NCBI GenBank assembly: GCA_036429605.1
Contig: CM071590.1
Coordinates: forward strand, 4,588,001 to 4,652,000
Source of the DNA: Cladobotryum mycophilum
Taxonomy: Eukaryota; Ascomycota; Sordariomycetes; Hypocreales; Hypocreaceae
Length of the DNA stretch: 64,000 nt
Direction of reading: 5' to 3'
In this document: piece by piece, positions 1-10,153 of the stretch
Position numbering within the stretch: position 1 is the first letter of the stretch
How the letters are laid out: each line of letters opens with the position of its first letter
The notes under the pieces: generated by a model
Seen by the model: only the letters and a program-made list of their open reading frames with translations
What the model was told of the DNA's origin: nothing
The model's database searches: none
Made by a program: the position numbers and the translations under genes

Positions 1-1
1 T

Positions 2-190
2 AAAGAACGATTCAGGCTCTGGGAGTCTACCATGAGGCGATTTATGGGTGGTGATAATCGTGGAGATCACGCGGACCAGGTTGAGATTGCAGACCACAGT
101 ATGATTGTGAACGGCGATGTGATCTTTTCACGGCAAGAAGTATCACGCTTGGGTAAAAGGACCGGTCCCTTGTCAGGCCATCCGACTTGA
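2..190 (+). CDS. Possible 3' end of a gene cut by the window edge
   Basis: One frame is open from base 2 to a TGA at 188-190 and encodes 62 residues with mixed polar composition, including a stretch reading RRFMGGDNRGDHADQVEIAD. It could be the C-terminal exon of a plus-strand gene whose body lies before the window. No domain or family is recognisable, and chance openness of this length is quite possible. The only in-frame ATG codons lie inside the stretch (first at 32), so a complete gene is unlikely. Confidence is low. Confidence 0.3.
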   Translation, partial: KERFRLWESTMRRFMGGDNRGDHADQVEIADHSMIVNGDVIFSRQEVSRLGKRTGPLSGHPT

Positions 191-972
191 GGCGGACTGA
201 AGCCTTGGTTATGATTATGATATTACGTCTTTGACAATATGCATATCGTCCCATCAATCAGCATATTAACAAAAGAAGTTCTATTGAATTAGCACATTTA
301 TTAGTCCGGACAAGGTTTGATTTTGGAGGCGTGCATTACTGATATTCTCAGGAGAGCGAGGGGGAATGAGGCATGGTTTAGCGGCGTTGGGGTGGAATTA
401 GAGATGGAACCCTACAAAACATTGTAAAAGTGCACTATGAAGCTGTTCTCGACAAGTGATATCCTGAGCTGCCGTCAATCATATTAATAAACAAAGATTA
501 CAGTAGGAGACTGTAGTCCACCAAATTTAGGACCCCTCAGCCTTGCAACCAAGAGTTACTGATATTTACAGTTGGGAATAAGCATTGGAATATCTAGTGA
601 ATTGCATCCTCTCTCAAAGGTATTCACATTAGTCTCTTTGGCGTAAAAGAATCTGAAGGACTTGGTCGTTTGGTAGTGTAAAGAGGGCCTACAGCGCGAG
701 TGCGGGGCGCAATAGGTACTTAAGAAGATACTTAGTACTTGAATTTAGGGTGAGGTTGCTCCCTCTGCCCAAGTACTGACCAATCTGCATGTCCGGCCCT
801 AATTTTTTGCCCACACAACAAAAAAAAAATCATAATTTCTGCCCCCAGTTGTGGTCCGAGATTCAGAATCCCTGGTCCTTAGGTTTTGCAGAAGAGCAGC
901 AGTCTTCCACCTTAATTTCTCCTCCTGCTTCACCCGCCTCAAACCCCTTTGCATCTCCTCGTGACCGCTGCA
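191..972. other. Intergenic region and promoter of the RACK1 homologue
   Basis: No convincing gene is seen in this 780-base stretch. The last 75 bases before the RACK1 start (about 898-972) are strongly pyrimidine-rich, with many TCTCC, CCTCC and CACCC runs, as is usual for leaders of highly expressed fungal translation genes. A small frame starting at 789 and ending at 980 would overlap the RACK1 start codon. Whether it lies in the transcript cannot be told. Confidence 0.6.
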
Positions 973-2346
973 ATGGCTGAACAATTGATCCTCAAGGGCA
1001 CTCTCGAGGGCCACGTACGTTAAGACTCCCTTGCGGTCTTGCGCATTCATATCTACGCAAAAATGGGGTTGAAAGCTGACCTTGACGACAGAATGGCTGG
1101 GTCACCAGCTTGGCCACCTCAATGGAGAAGTACGTTTAGCGGAGGATTTTATCAAAGCATGATGGGTTATTTACTAACTGTTGAAAAGCCCCAACATGCT
1201 CTTGTCTGGCAGCCGAGACAAGACCCTGATTATCTGGAACTTGACTCGCGACGAGACTCAATATGGTTACCCCAAGCGATCTCTTCACGGCCACTCTCAT
1301 ATTGTGTCGGACTGTGTATGTTCTTCTTCTCAACGGGCTGGAAATTTATTGGATTGTGGCATGGGCTGACGTTCACTGGACTAGGTCATCTCCTCTGACG
1401 GTGCCTATGCCCTGTCTGCTTCTTGGGACAAGACTCTCCGACTTTGGGAGCTCGCTTCTGGAACCACTACCCGAACCTTCGTTGGACACAACAGCGACGT
1501 CCTCTCTGTCTCCTTCTCTGCCGACAACCGACAGATTGTCTCCGGCTCCCGTGACCGAACTATCAAGCTCTGGAACACTCTCGGTGACTGCAAGTTCACC
1601 ATCACTGAGAAGGGACACACCGAGTGGGTTTCTTGCGTTCGATTCAGCCCCAACCCCCAGAACCCCGTCATTGTCTCCAGTGGCTGGGACAAGCTTGTCA
1701 AGGTACGTTATGAAAATACGTGGCTTCCAATTGGATTATTCACAGTGTCCCCCCTATTGTTCACATGATGCTTTTGCAAAATTATCAAGTATTTGCTACT
1801 TCAGAGCCTCCAACGGCTATGAGACAATCTTTCACCATTTGCCCTGATTCAAAAAAATTTATATCATCCTTGTTTTAATATCAACCCCTATCATTCCCAT
1901 TTTCTGACATGGTCGTCTAGGTTTGGGAGCTGTCAAGCTGCAAGCTGCAGACCGACCACATTGGCCACACCGGCTACATCAACACCGTCACCATCTCCCC
2001 TGACGGTTCCCTCTGCGCTTCTGGTGGCAAGGATGGTACCACCATGCTCTGGGATCTCAACGAGTCCAAGCACCTCTACTCTCTTAACGCCAACGATGAG
2101 ATCCACGCCCTGGTCTTCTCTCCCAACCGATACTGGCTCTGCGCTGCCACTGCTAGCAGCATCATTATCTTCGATCTTGAGAAGAAGAGCAAGGTTGATG
2201 AGCTGAAGCCCGAGTTTACCTCTGTTGGTAAGAAGAGCCGAGAGCCTGAGTGTGTCAGCCTGGCCTGGTCTGCCGATGGCCAGACCTTGTTCGCTGGTTA
2301 CACGGACAATGTCATCCGTGCCTGGGGAGTCATGTCGCGAGCTTAA
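973..2346 (+). CDS. cpc-2: RACK1/Asc1 homologue, 40S-bound WD40 scaffold protein
   Basis: Five exons join in phase: 973-1014, 1092-1129, 1189-1315, 1385-1702 and 1921-2346, giving 316 residues, the usual length of this family. The protein is a seven-bladed WD40 propeller. Visible repeat signatures include GHNGWVTSLA, SGSRDKTLIIWNL, SASWDKTLRLWEL, SGSRDRTIKLWNT, GWDKLVKVWEL and GGKDGTTMLWDL. In fungi this protein binds the 40S subunit near the mRNA exit and links translation to signalling; the Neurospora homologue CPC-2 is needed for general amino-acid control. The start ATG follows a pyrimidine-rich leader and begins MAEQLILKGTLEGH, as expected. Introns 1-3 are 59-77 bases, but intron 4 (1703-1920) is 218 bases and appears to carry a C/D box snoRNA. 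The downstream OST3 gene is convergent. Identification is very secure. Confidence 0.97.
1758..1853 (+). ncRNA. Candidate intronic C/D box snoRNA, U24 (snR24)-like
   Basis: Lies inside the 218-base fourth intron of the RACK1 gene. A C-box-like ATGATGC is at 1765-1771, a D-box CTGA at 1844-1847, and a C'-like TATGAGA at 1818-1824. Between them, TATTTGCTACTTCAGA at 1790-1805 resembles the first guide and D' region of U24 snoRNA as I remember it. In Saccharomyces cerevisiae snR24 (U24) sits in the intron of ASC1, the RACK1 gene, so host and position agree. The second guide upstream of the D box (around 1830-1843) matches U24 less well, and a terminal stem is weak. The exact ends are approximate. 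Confidence 0.6.
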
Positions 2347-3087
2347 GTGCTCTTAAATTAGGATGGTTATGTCATTGGTTTAGGGTAGTGAGGTTGAGTG
2401 CAGGATGGTAGATCACGGTGGGGGCGTCATATGGCTGGCTTCCTCATTTGGTCTTTATTGATGCAGGGAAACGGTGGGCGAGAAATCAACCTGAAGAGGG
2501 TATGATGCATTGCTGGCAATAGGAAGCCTCAAGGCACTGGGTATGCTGTTCTCCCAATAAAGAACTCGACTTTCAACATTCCGTCCTGGCATCGAAGTGC
2601 CCATAATGAGTAGACATCGATTCGTCTGACGTGACCTATGCCGCGGCCGACCCCCCTGTGTGATCTATGCTTATTCATGTAGGCCGAGTTGTCAGGTTTG
2701 AATAGAGTATGAATAAGGATGTCCATCCGGACACTAGCTGAACACTTTAACCTCTATCCGTTCTGGCGTTGTCGAGGCCCTCGTATACTTTAGCAACGCC
2801 AGCAGGTAGTAAACGGCTGATAGCACAACATAGGACAATACCTATGCTTTGAAGAAAAAAACAGGCATATGTACGTCGTGTTATTAGATGTCTGATTTTA
2901 GGTCTTTTTAAATTCCGGTCGCTTAGTTCGAAGCTATCACACATACATGCTCTCACAAATATAATCGTAGCGAATCTCGCCTCTATACCACTAATGCTTC
3001 TCTGTGTTCTTCTTATCTCTTTTTGTACACTGCTTAAAAGGTGGCACTTTGTCTTCAATCAAGTTCTAATCTCCCTGTACCTTGCAC
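2347..3087. other. Convergent intergenic region between RACK1 and OST3
   Basis: This stretch holds the 3' flanks of two convergent genes. No credible coding frame, RNA gene or repeat was recognised. Short frames on the minus strand (for example 2529-2726 and 2747-3058) have no protein-like character. Confidence 0.6.
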
Positions 3088-4269
3088 TCACATAAAGGGG
3101 GGCAGAGAGAATGGGTATCCTCCATTCTTGATGCGGAAGACACTCAACAAGAAGCTATACACAAGAAACAAAAGGATAGCCCAGATAATGACAGCAACCT
3201 GCTGTGATTTGACATCGGCAATACGAGGCACCTTGACTGCCAAACTAATTGCACAGAATGCCAGAACACCGTCTAATTAGAGATTGTTAGCATCCTAGAT
3301 GAGCAACCAAAAACGGCCACAATGGAAAATCTTACAAACTGCTGCGACGATCTGAGTTTCAAGGCCAAACTGACTCTGGAAACCACTGGCAAAGTAGCTG
3401 ATGCCTCCGTGGCCGTCACCAGCAACGTATGGAACTTTTCGAATGTGATTGAACATATGCCCACTAGTGAATAGGAGGATGGAGATCAAACTGATAGACG
3501 CCCATATATTTCGATTCTGGACAATGGGTAACACGAAGGGTGAGGCGCTTACTACCGCCGTGCCAAGACCAAGCACAATCGTTATGGTCGAAATCCAGCG
3601 GATCCAGTTGACTGGTCTCTTGACTGGCGGGTGTGGCCTGTCGGGTAGGTGTCGCGAAAGCCACGCATGCAATTGTTCAGCAGATGGTGGTCTGTACACA
3701 GTTAGCAATTATGTACAAGGGGGTTTAATAGAAACGAATTTTTTTACTTACCCGGTCGTAAAATCGTAGCGAAGGGGTTCGGGAGAGGCCGCAGCATGAG
3801 GCCCTTTGGTAGGCTGGAAAAGCATAAGAACTGGTGCAGTTTGAAGACCGAGCTGAGCGCCATATTAGCAATTGCTATGGAGAAAGTTTGTCCAATCTTT
3901 TCTAGTTCATATACGCACAGAAACGAATACATCGCGGCCGTCAGCAAAGTCTAGTGTGCCAAATAACAGTCGAGACTCGCCAGTTTTGTCTCCTCGGCTC
4001 CAACTCTTTCCCACAAGATCCCACTCCGGCTGGAATTCTCGACAAAGCTGGCATCCAAATCGGGACTCTAGAGCTGTAAGAAGTACGGCAACACTGTAAT
4101 CCCTTGGAGCCGCTGTCAGGGAATTGTAGGCGGCATCATTCAGCTTTAGAGGAGATGTGCTCTGAGAGAGTCGATGGAAGTCCTCAAATCGATCTGCCGA
4201 CGCCTTTTTGGCAGCAAAAGCTTGGTATAGGAGTGCAGATGCCGACAGAAGCACTGGAAAGATGCGCAT
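3088..4269 (-). CDS. OST3: Oligosaccharyltransferase OST3/OST6 family subunit
   Basis: Four exons, read from the right: 4269-3919, 3852-3752, 3691-3336 and 3272-3088, giving 330 residues in continuous phase. The protein is an ER-membrane subunit of the oligosaccharyltransferase that N-glycosylates nascent proteins; OST3/6 subunits catch substrate cysteines through an oxidoreductase loop. A signal peptide (about residues 1-20) is followed by a lumenal thioredoxin-like domain with the redox motif C73-Q-L-C76. Four hydrophobic segments follow (roughly 183-205, 215-235, 262-280 and 292-312), and the C-terminus reads FRIKNGGYPFSLPPFM. Junctions such as GRDVFVS/LGLQTAP and YDFTTG/PPSAEQ support the splice choices. 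The donor of intron 1 is GTGCGT. It shares a roughly 590-base divergent promoter region with the coiled-coil gene. Confidence 0.93.
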
Positions 4270-4861
4270 CGTGGCAGAAGTTTAGGGTTTGTTGTATCAA
4301 TTGCAGTCGTAGCGTAGTCCAGTATACAAATCGATTCGCCCAAAGCTGCAAATTCAGTGCGGGAAACTGATGGATGAAGTAAAATAGGTGAACCAAGTAA
4401 TTGCAAGTCACTTTGTGCCTTGGCTTGGATCAAAACGACATTCTTGACTCTAAAAGTGAATTTCGCGGGTGTCTCGCTGGACTTTGTCGATTTGCTGGTA
4501 TGAGCAACGAAGATGTGGCCACTACACATCGCCAAAGCTATTGGTAGTTACATAAGCGGGGAGCTGCATCAACAAGTGTCAGCTCTTGAGGCGCTAGTCC
4601 TGATACGGCACCATGTTTACATATAGCTAACAATGGATCAACGAAAACACAAACCTTCGCTCCGCATCCACCGCAATAGCATCACTACGGGTTTTAATCA
4701 ATCACGATATATACGATAACCGCCTGGAATTGCGCCTAAACTGGCTAAATCTCGCGCGTCATTCCTCAATTGTATATTTGATCTGTTCCTATCAGCTTCT
4801 CCGTCTTTACAAACATCTCATTCAGTTTATTGTTCTCCTACTCAGGAGAACAGCGCCAATC
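4270..4861. promoter_or_regulatory. Divergent promoter region, OST3 and coiled-coil gene
   Basis: About 590 bases separate the start codons of the two divergent genes and must hold both promoters. No TATA box or known operator stands out. The segment just before 4862 is rich in TCTCC/TTCTCC pyrimidine tracts. Frames on the minus strand (4146-4535) are overlaps without family resemblance. Confidence 0.5.
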
Positions 4862-6606
4862 ATGAGTGCTAATTCAAGCAAGGTACGCATAAAATCAATC
4901 ACAGAGCGATTGTGAATCATTCTGACTAGTTATACGAAGCGATTGACGCTCATCCACGACCTTGAGAAGGAGCATCAGAATAACCTTCACAAGACCGAAC
5001 TTATACACCGTGATGAGGAAGCTCGCTTGCTAGCGCTCCGTACACTTACGTTACGAGACGACAATGCTGTGCTGAACAACGAGCTTGTCCAGAAAGATGA
5101 ACGAATAGATTTGCTCGCCAGAGAAGGGGACAAAACTCGCCTCGAACTCGATTGCCACAAGACAAATAGCCGTTCAAAAGATGCTCAATTAAATAAACAG
5201 GCCATTGAGCTGGCAAGCCTTAGGGTAGGGAACAGAATTGGAACGGTCTTGGGTAAACCTTTGCTGATTGGACAGGCTGAGGTTGATTGCCTCAATGCTT
5301 CGATGAAAGATTCAACCAAAGTTATGCAGGAAAAAATTACCTTAACAAGAGAACTTGATCGCTTGCGGCCAGAAATGGAACATCTACAATCGCAGCTAGC
5401 AGATTATCAAACAGTTGTCGCCCAGAAGCACGATTTCCAGCGACAGGTGAATTCGCTGGAAGTAGAACTTGAGAATGAGAAACATTCAAGGCAGCATAGT
5501 CGCGACAAAGAGGTTGATAGCATGGTCAATGAGTTGAGATCCAAACTCGAAGAGGCCGAGAAGCAAGCAGCCGTTGACAAGAAAGAACGAGACAAGATGA
5601 AATTAGAGCATGAACGGGAACTTGCCGAGGCTCATGGTCTTACGGAAAGGCTCGAAGAGCGAATATCAACGCTAAAGACGAAGCTCAAGGGCGTTCAAAG
5701 TGAGCTAAGAGAAACACAAGCCGAACTTCAGACATGTCAAATAAGCCTACGGGAAGCTCAAGCCAGTTCACAAAACTCGCAGGATAAGAGAAAAGAGCAA
5801 TTAGCCGCGAGATCCCCCAACGCCAAGAAGCAAGTGTCCAAAAAGGGCAAGGAAGAGGCTACCGTCCAAACTCCCAACAAAGATGACACCGTCAAAAGAC
5901 CAGTAAGGAAACGTGCGACTGAGCAGGCACTCCTCGGCGAGAAATCTACCTTTTCCATCACCCCGTTTCTTAACAGGACGAAGAATCTGTTGGATAATTC
6001 TATTGAGGAAACGCCAGACTTAGCGTCGGCAACCGATTATCTGGAAGCCATATCGCATGAACAAAATGGCTCGCCATCAGTGCAGATTGTGAGCGAACCC
6101 TCCGATCAAGGAATGGTTCCAAAATCGCAAGCTTCCGATGAGGTACCCGTAACGAAGAAGGCTCAGAAAGCCCGGGGAAGACCAAGAATGAAACCATTGT
6201 CTGAGTCCCCATCTTCCGAGAAAAATAGGCTTGTTCCATTGGCAAAGAGAGCTGGTAGTCAGAAAGCCAATTCATTAGATAAAGTAGTAGAGGAACCTTT
6301 CCAGGGGGGCAGGACAACAAGGATGAGCCATCTGCAACAAATGCAGAGGATTCAGGTATGACTGGAAATGTTAGCATGGTCGCAGCAAATGGGAAGAAGA
6401 AACGGAAACTATTGGGCAGTGCCAACAAGACTATATTCGAAGAGGAAGATGGCGAGACGATTCAGAAGCCTGCCAAAGGACCACTTGGTCCGCCACGGAG
6501 ACTCAAAGCACCTCTCGGCGGCGCTGTCAGCGCATTCGCTGCAACAAGCTCCTTCTCACCTCTCAAGCGAGATAGGAGAGGTGTCAATGCAAGCTTCTTG
6601 GCATAG
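4862..6606 (+). CDS. Long coiled-coil protein with basic C-terminal region, function unknown
   Basis: Exon 1 is 4862-4882 (MSANSSK). The most consistent acceptor is AG at 4938-4939, 13 bases after a CTGAC branch site, so exon 2 starts at 4940 and reads RLTLIHDLEKEH. About residues 10-290 form an almost uninterrupted heptad-rich coiled coil (Leu/Glu/Lys/Gln). A low-complexity basic region follows, with a KKGK patch, an AT-hook-like RGRPR core, a FSITPFLNRTKNL motif and an SFSPLKRDRRG tail. The frame changes by one base at a G6 run (6304-6309): upstream reads VEEPFQGG, downstream QDNKDEPSATNAEDSG. Adding one G would join them. A 55-base intron ending at 6303 with an unusual GTAGTC donor is the alternative. 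Total length is about 560 residues. Composition suggests a nuclear or spindle-related structural protein, but that is inference; I do not recognise the family. Confidence 0.75.
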
Positions 6607-7063
6607 ATATGACAATAATGATGGGTTTATGTTTATATGACATTATGGTACTAAGGATTATGGGTTAAAAGCCAAGGTTTCTTGCATGGGTTCACTGGGA
6701 CAGGTTGGATAGCACGCACATTGCCGCGTCGGCAGATTATCAATCTGATGGCATTTGATCATGGCATATAATGTATGCGAACAAGTTAGATTATTCACAA
6801 ACGTATACCTATTTTACACGGAGTATAATTGAGCTCGAATCCTCTATCCGAAAACTAGGCCTTTCATAGTATGGCTTTGATTAAGGGCCTAATAATTTAA
6901 CTATCCAATTAAAGACTGAGTCGATAAGATGGATTCACCAAGTCTTTCGCTGGACTCCACTAACAGATATGAACATATCAGTGCCAATTGTTGGTGGATT
7001 TTAGATTAGTCTTCGATTGTGTGTATCTTCCATCACTGCTATTAAAACAAGGAATCTCCAAGG
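6607..7063. other. Intergenic region between coiled-coil gene and MRM2
   Basis: This 457-base A+T-leaning stretch is between two same-strand genes. It should contain the terminator of the first and promoter of the second. No specific site or RNA gene is recognised. Confidence 0.5.
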
Positions 7064-8494
7064 TTGTGCCCAATGTGGCCCCCAATTCCGGTGAATCGGT
7101 TAGCAGCCGAGCTATTTCGTTCATCAATCACATCCTCCCGCCTCATTCATTCATCTTTGTTCGTGCGGTCATCATCGTCTGGATCCAGGTGGAAACAACG
7201 CCAGGGTCGAGATGTTTTCGCTCGAAACGCCAAAGTTCAAGGCCTGAAGAGCAGGGCCGCGTTCAAATTGCTTGAGGTGAGGCCACCCAACCTTGTCTAG
7301 CAATTAGCCTCGAGACTTGTCGATGCTGATGCAAAAAAAGATGGATTCAAAATACAAGCTTTTTAGATCGGGTCAGACGGTCGTGGATTTGGTAAGTAAT
7401 TAATACGCCGCATCTATTCATCTAATAAAAAGGCTTTGTTTTCAACCTCTAATAAAGCCATCTTATAGGGTTACGCGCCGGGTAGTTGGTCACAGGTATC
7501 TCATGTCCCATTAATATGGCTACTCTTAAGGCTTAAGCATTCGATACCATAATCAATCAACTGACCACTCCGGCTACCAACCAGGTTGCTCTTGAGCGTA
7601 CTCGACCGAATGGTCGGGTGATAGGCATTGATCTCATTCCGGCTCAACCTCCTCGAGGAGTCGCAACGTTCCAGGGTGACTTTCTGTCTCCGGCTGTTCA
7701 GCAGATGGTGAAGAGTTTCATTGTTCAGTCTCATCCCAATCAGGCCCGTTTAGAAGACCAAAATGAGCAGCACGAGAACGATACAGAAGTTCAAAAGAAG
7801 GAACAGATTGACCAGCCGAGCTACATTGACATTGAAAGACGCACAGGCTCATCGCTAGACTCTACATCAGTCCCATTGACTGATAATGATACACACCAAA
7901 CACGCACTGTAGATGTTTGTCTAACCTCACAGGTCTCCCATTTGTATTTCCTTGGTTATGGATACTGACAGGTCGCAGATCGTGTTAAGTGACATGTCAG
8001 CACCCTGGGAACAAACTTCTGGATTTGGTTCGAACAGTTTGAGTAATCCTTACGGCAGGTTGATGAATACAAGCGGCAATACATATCGTGATCATTCAGG
8101 TAGTATGGTGAGGGAGGCCCTTCAACCTGGAAATTACTTTTGGCGACGGGATTGATGATGACTCTACTGTGTATTAGGATCTCTGTGCTGCGGCGCTTCA
8201 GTTTGCGAGCGACACCCTCAAATCTGGCGGCCACTTGATTTGCAAATTTTATCAAGGCTCTGAGGATAAGGAACTGGAACAGAAGCTGAAAGGACTTTTT
8301 ATGAAGGTTTACAGGGAAAAACCGGAATCTTCCCGAAGTGTAAGTTTTGGGTGAACTCTAAAACCGACTTTTGTGATTGACCAGTGTAGGAAAGCAAAGA
8401 AGCATACTTCATAGCTCTTCGGAGACGGTCTAATGCTACTGTCCGTCAAGAAAAGAATAATTCACTTGTTAATAATCACAGTAGGTCAGGTTAA
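7064..8494 (+). CDS. MRM2: Mitochondrial FtsJ/RrmJ-type rRNA 2'-O-methyltransferase
   Basis: Seven exons join in phase: 7064-7276, 7341-7391, 7469-7495, 7585-7914, 7979-8107, 8178-8339 and 8390-8494, giving 338 residues. The first 40 or so residues are rich in Arg, Ser and Leu without acidic residues, as in a mitochondrial presequence. The SAM-binding motif VVDLGYAPGSWSQV spans about 85-99. The K-D-K-E catalytic tetrad of the FtsJ family is complete: K68 (SRAAFKLLE), D212 (VLSDMSAPWE), K273 (HLICKFYQG) and E308 (SKEAYF). Yeast Mrm2 methylates a uridine in the peptidyl-transferase loop of mitochondrial large-subunit rRNA. A polar insert of about 70 residues (roughly 135-205) lengthens the protein compared with bacterial RrmJ. 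The intron 4 donor (GTTTGT at 7915) is non-consensus but preserves VD/IVLSDMS. The gene is convergent with eL18, 194 bases apart. Confidence 0.92.
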
Positions 8495-8688
8495 TTCATT
8501 GAACCAAAATAGAGTCAACCAAAGTCTCGTGCGCAAATGTGATTGTCTGTTTGATGCGCAAAACCCATTTTTGATATTTTTTTGAGTGATACCGTGGCGC
8601 CTGAGTTACATGCAAGACCCGTCTGCAAAGCGGAAAATTCAGTATCAACTGCCCAACCTGTGTCTTCTCACGACTATTTTTACACCCC

Positions 8689-9518
8689 TTAGACCTTGAA
8701 ACCACGAGATCGTCTTCGGCCACGAGCACGCTCGAACTTGCGGCCCTTGGACTCAACGAAGGGTTTCTAGAAAATTGTGAGCCTCTCTCTATTCGTAGTT
8801 TAACAACTGTAAGACTCACCTTGTGCTTGTGAGGACCGAAGCCGAAGTGCTTGAAGGCCTCACGGCTGTTCTTGGGTCCCCGCAGGGTAAGTGTGTTGCT
8901 ACCGGTAGGAGCACGGAGGGCAAGCTGGTCGAGGGTAATAGCCTCACCACCAGCAGCAGCAATCCTGGCACGAGCAGTGGCGGTGAATCGGAGAGCGGCA
9001 ACGGTGACCTTGGGGAAAGTCAAAAGACGGTTGTCGTCAGTGACGGTGCCAACTATGACGATAGTTCGCTTCTCTTCCTCCTTGTTGATGTTGGCGACGA
9101 TTCGAGACAACGAGACAGGAGGACGGTTGATCTTGGACATGAAAAGACGTCGGAGAACCACTTTGTTGAAGGCGGAGTCGGTTCGGCCTATATTATATCT
9201 GTTAGCTTGTCCGTCGCGGGGAAACATCGTTAAAAAAAATATTAGACAAAGACATACGAGCCAGGAAGCGGTAGAGCTTCACCAAGAGCTTGAGGTAGAC
9301 ATTGTCGCTCTTGGGGGCCTTGCGGTGAGTGGCCTTAACGTGGTGGCGGTCGAGATCGATACCTGGATGGTGAAACTATCGTCAGCCAAAGGGTTCCAGC
9401 ATGCTCAAAAACGGCTGCTCAGTCTCGAAGGAGAGACGGCGCCTGAAGCGCAGGGAGATCCTCAATTGGATTATCCCCACTCGCACACGAAGGCTGTATC
9501 AGTTTCTCACGTACCCAT
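8689..9518 (-). CDS. RPL18: 60S ribosomal protein eL18
   Basis: Four exons from the right: 9518-9515, 9362-9258, 9187-8820 and 8766-8689, giving 184 residues, the normal length for eL18. The N-terminus reads MGIDLDRHHVKATHRKAPKS and the C-terminus ends GRRRSRGFKV. Between them is the family core RRTDSAFNKVVLRRLFMSKINRPPVSLSRI. It is a structural protein of the large cytosolic ribosomal subunit. The first coding exon is only four bases (ATGG before a GTACGT donor), a placement often seen in fungal ribosomal protein genes. Intron 1 is 152 bases, longer than its neighbours; I looked for C/D boxes on the transcribed strand and saw none. Strong frames on the opposite strand are shadows of this biased coding sequence. 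Confidence 0.97.
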
Positions 9519-10153
9519 GGCGGCGGTTGTTGTTTGAAGGTTGGCGATGGGTTCTTCAAGTCGCTGGTTGAGATGGTGCACCAAGTACAACTCGGCTTCG
9601 AAAAATTTCAGGGCTTTCGCTCGACAAATTTCTTGCTCGGCAGCGAGCGAGAGCTTTTGGAAGGCGGTCAGAAGTGGCAGTTAGGGCAATGACTGGTGAC
9701 TAACCGAAGTCGCGTCATCTACCCATGGTAAAAAGAGTATCCACTTATTTATCAATCTAGCGACTTGGACTCTGGCTAGCTTGACCAGACTAGAAACCCA
9801 GATCATTGGGCTTCGCCAGAGCTCGAGCTCGCAAGTAGCCGTTCGTATAAGCATATGACTGCAATGTGCGTATCAAAACCTTGGCGAATAGACGGCGCAA
9901 ATAATAAAATTTGGCAAGTCGCTAGCAAATATAGTGCTAGCTGTATCCAATGCGATTATTATTTCCTAGATCAAACATGATCTTTAAGTTGTACTATACG
10001 TGAGGTCTTTTACCCAGTCCCTACTCTTTCTAAAAATTCCCAATTCTAGCTACATAAAAAAAGTTGAAACAAGAGAACAGAAGAGAACAAAAAAAACAGG
10101 TTGAAGCAGAGGTCCTCTGCGGAAGATGAAATAACAGAGTGAAATCATGTACA
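9519..10153. other. Promoter of RPL18 and 3' flank of the carrier gene
   Basis: This 635-base stretch carries the RPL18 upstream region on its left side and the 3' flank of the minus-strand carrier gene on its right. No further gene is seen. No TATA box stands out near the RPL18 start. Confidence 0.5.

Noticed and set aside
789..980. 63-codon frame overlapping the RACK1 start, a possible upstream regulatory frame
   Set aside because: It runs through the pyrimidine-rich leader, and nothing shows that 789 lies within the transcript. Composition is that of the leader, not of a protein.
8496..9227. 243-codon minus-strand frame beginning MFPRDGQANRYN
   Set aside because: It is the RPL18 exon extended through introns at both ends; splicing gives the exact family sequence and length.
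8851..9537. Long plus-strand frames opposite RPL18
   Set aside because: Antisense shadows of a strongly codon-biased ribosomal protein gene, with no family resemblance.
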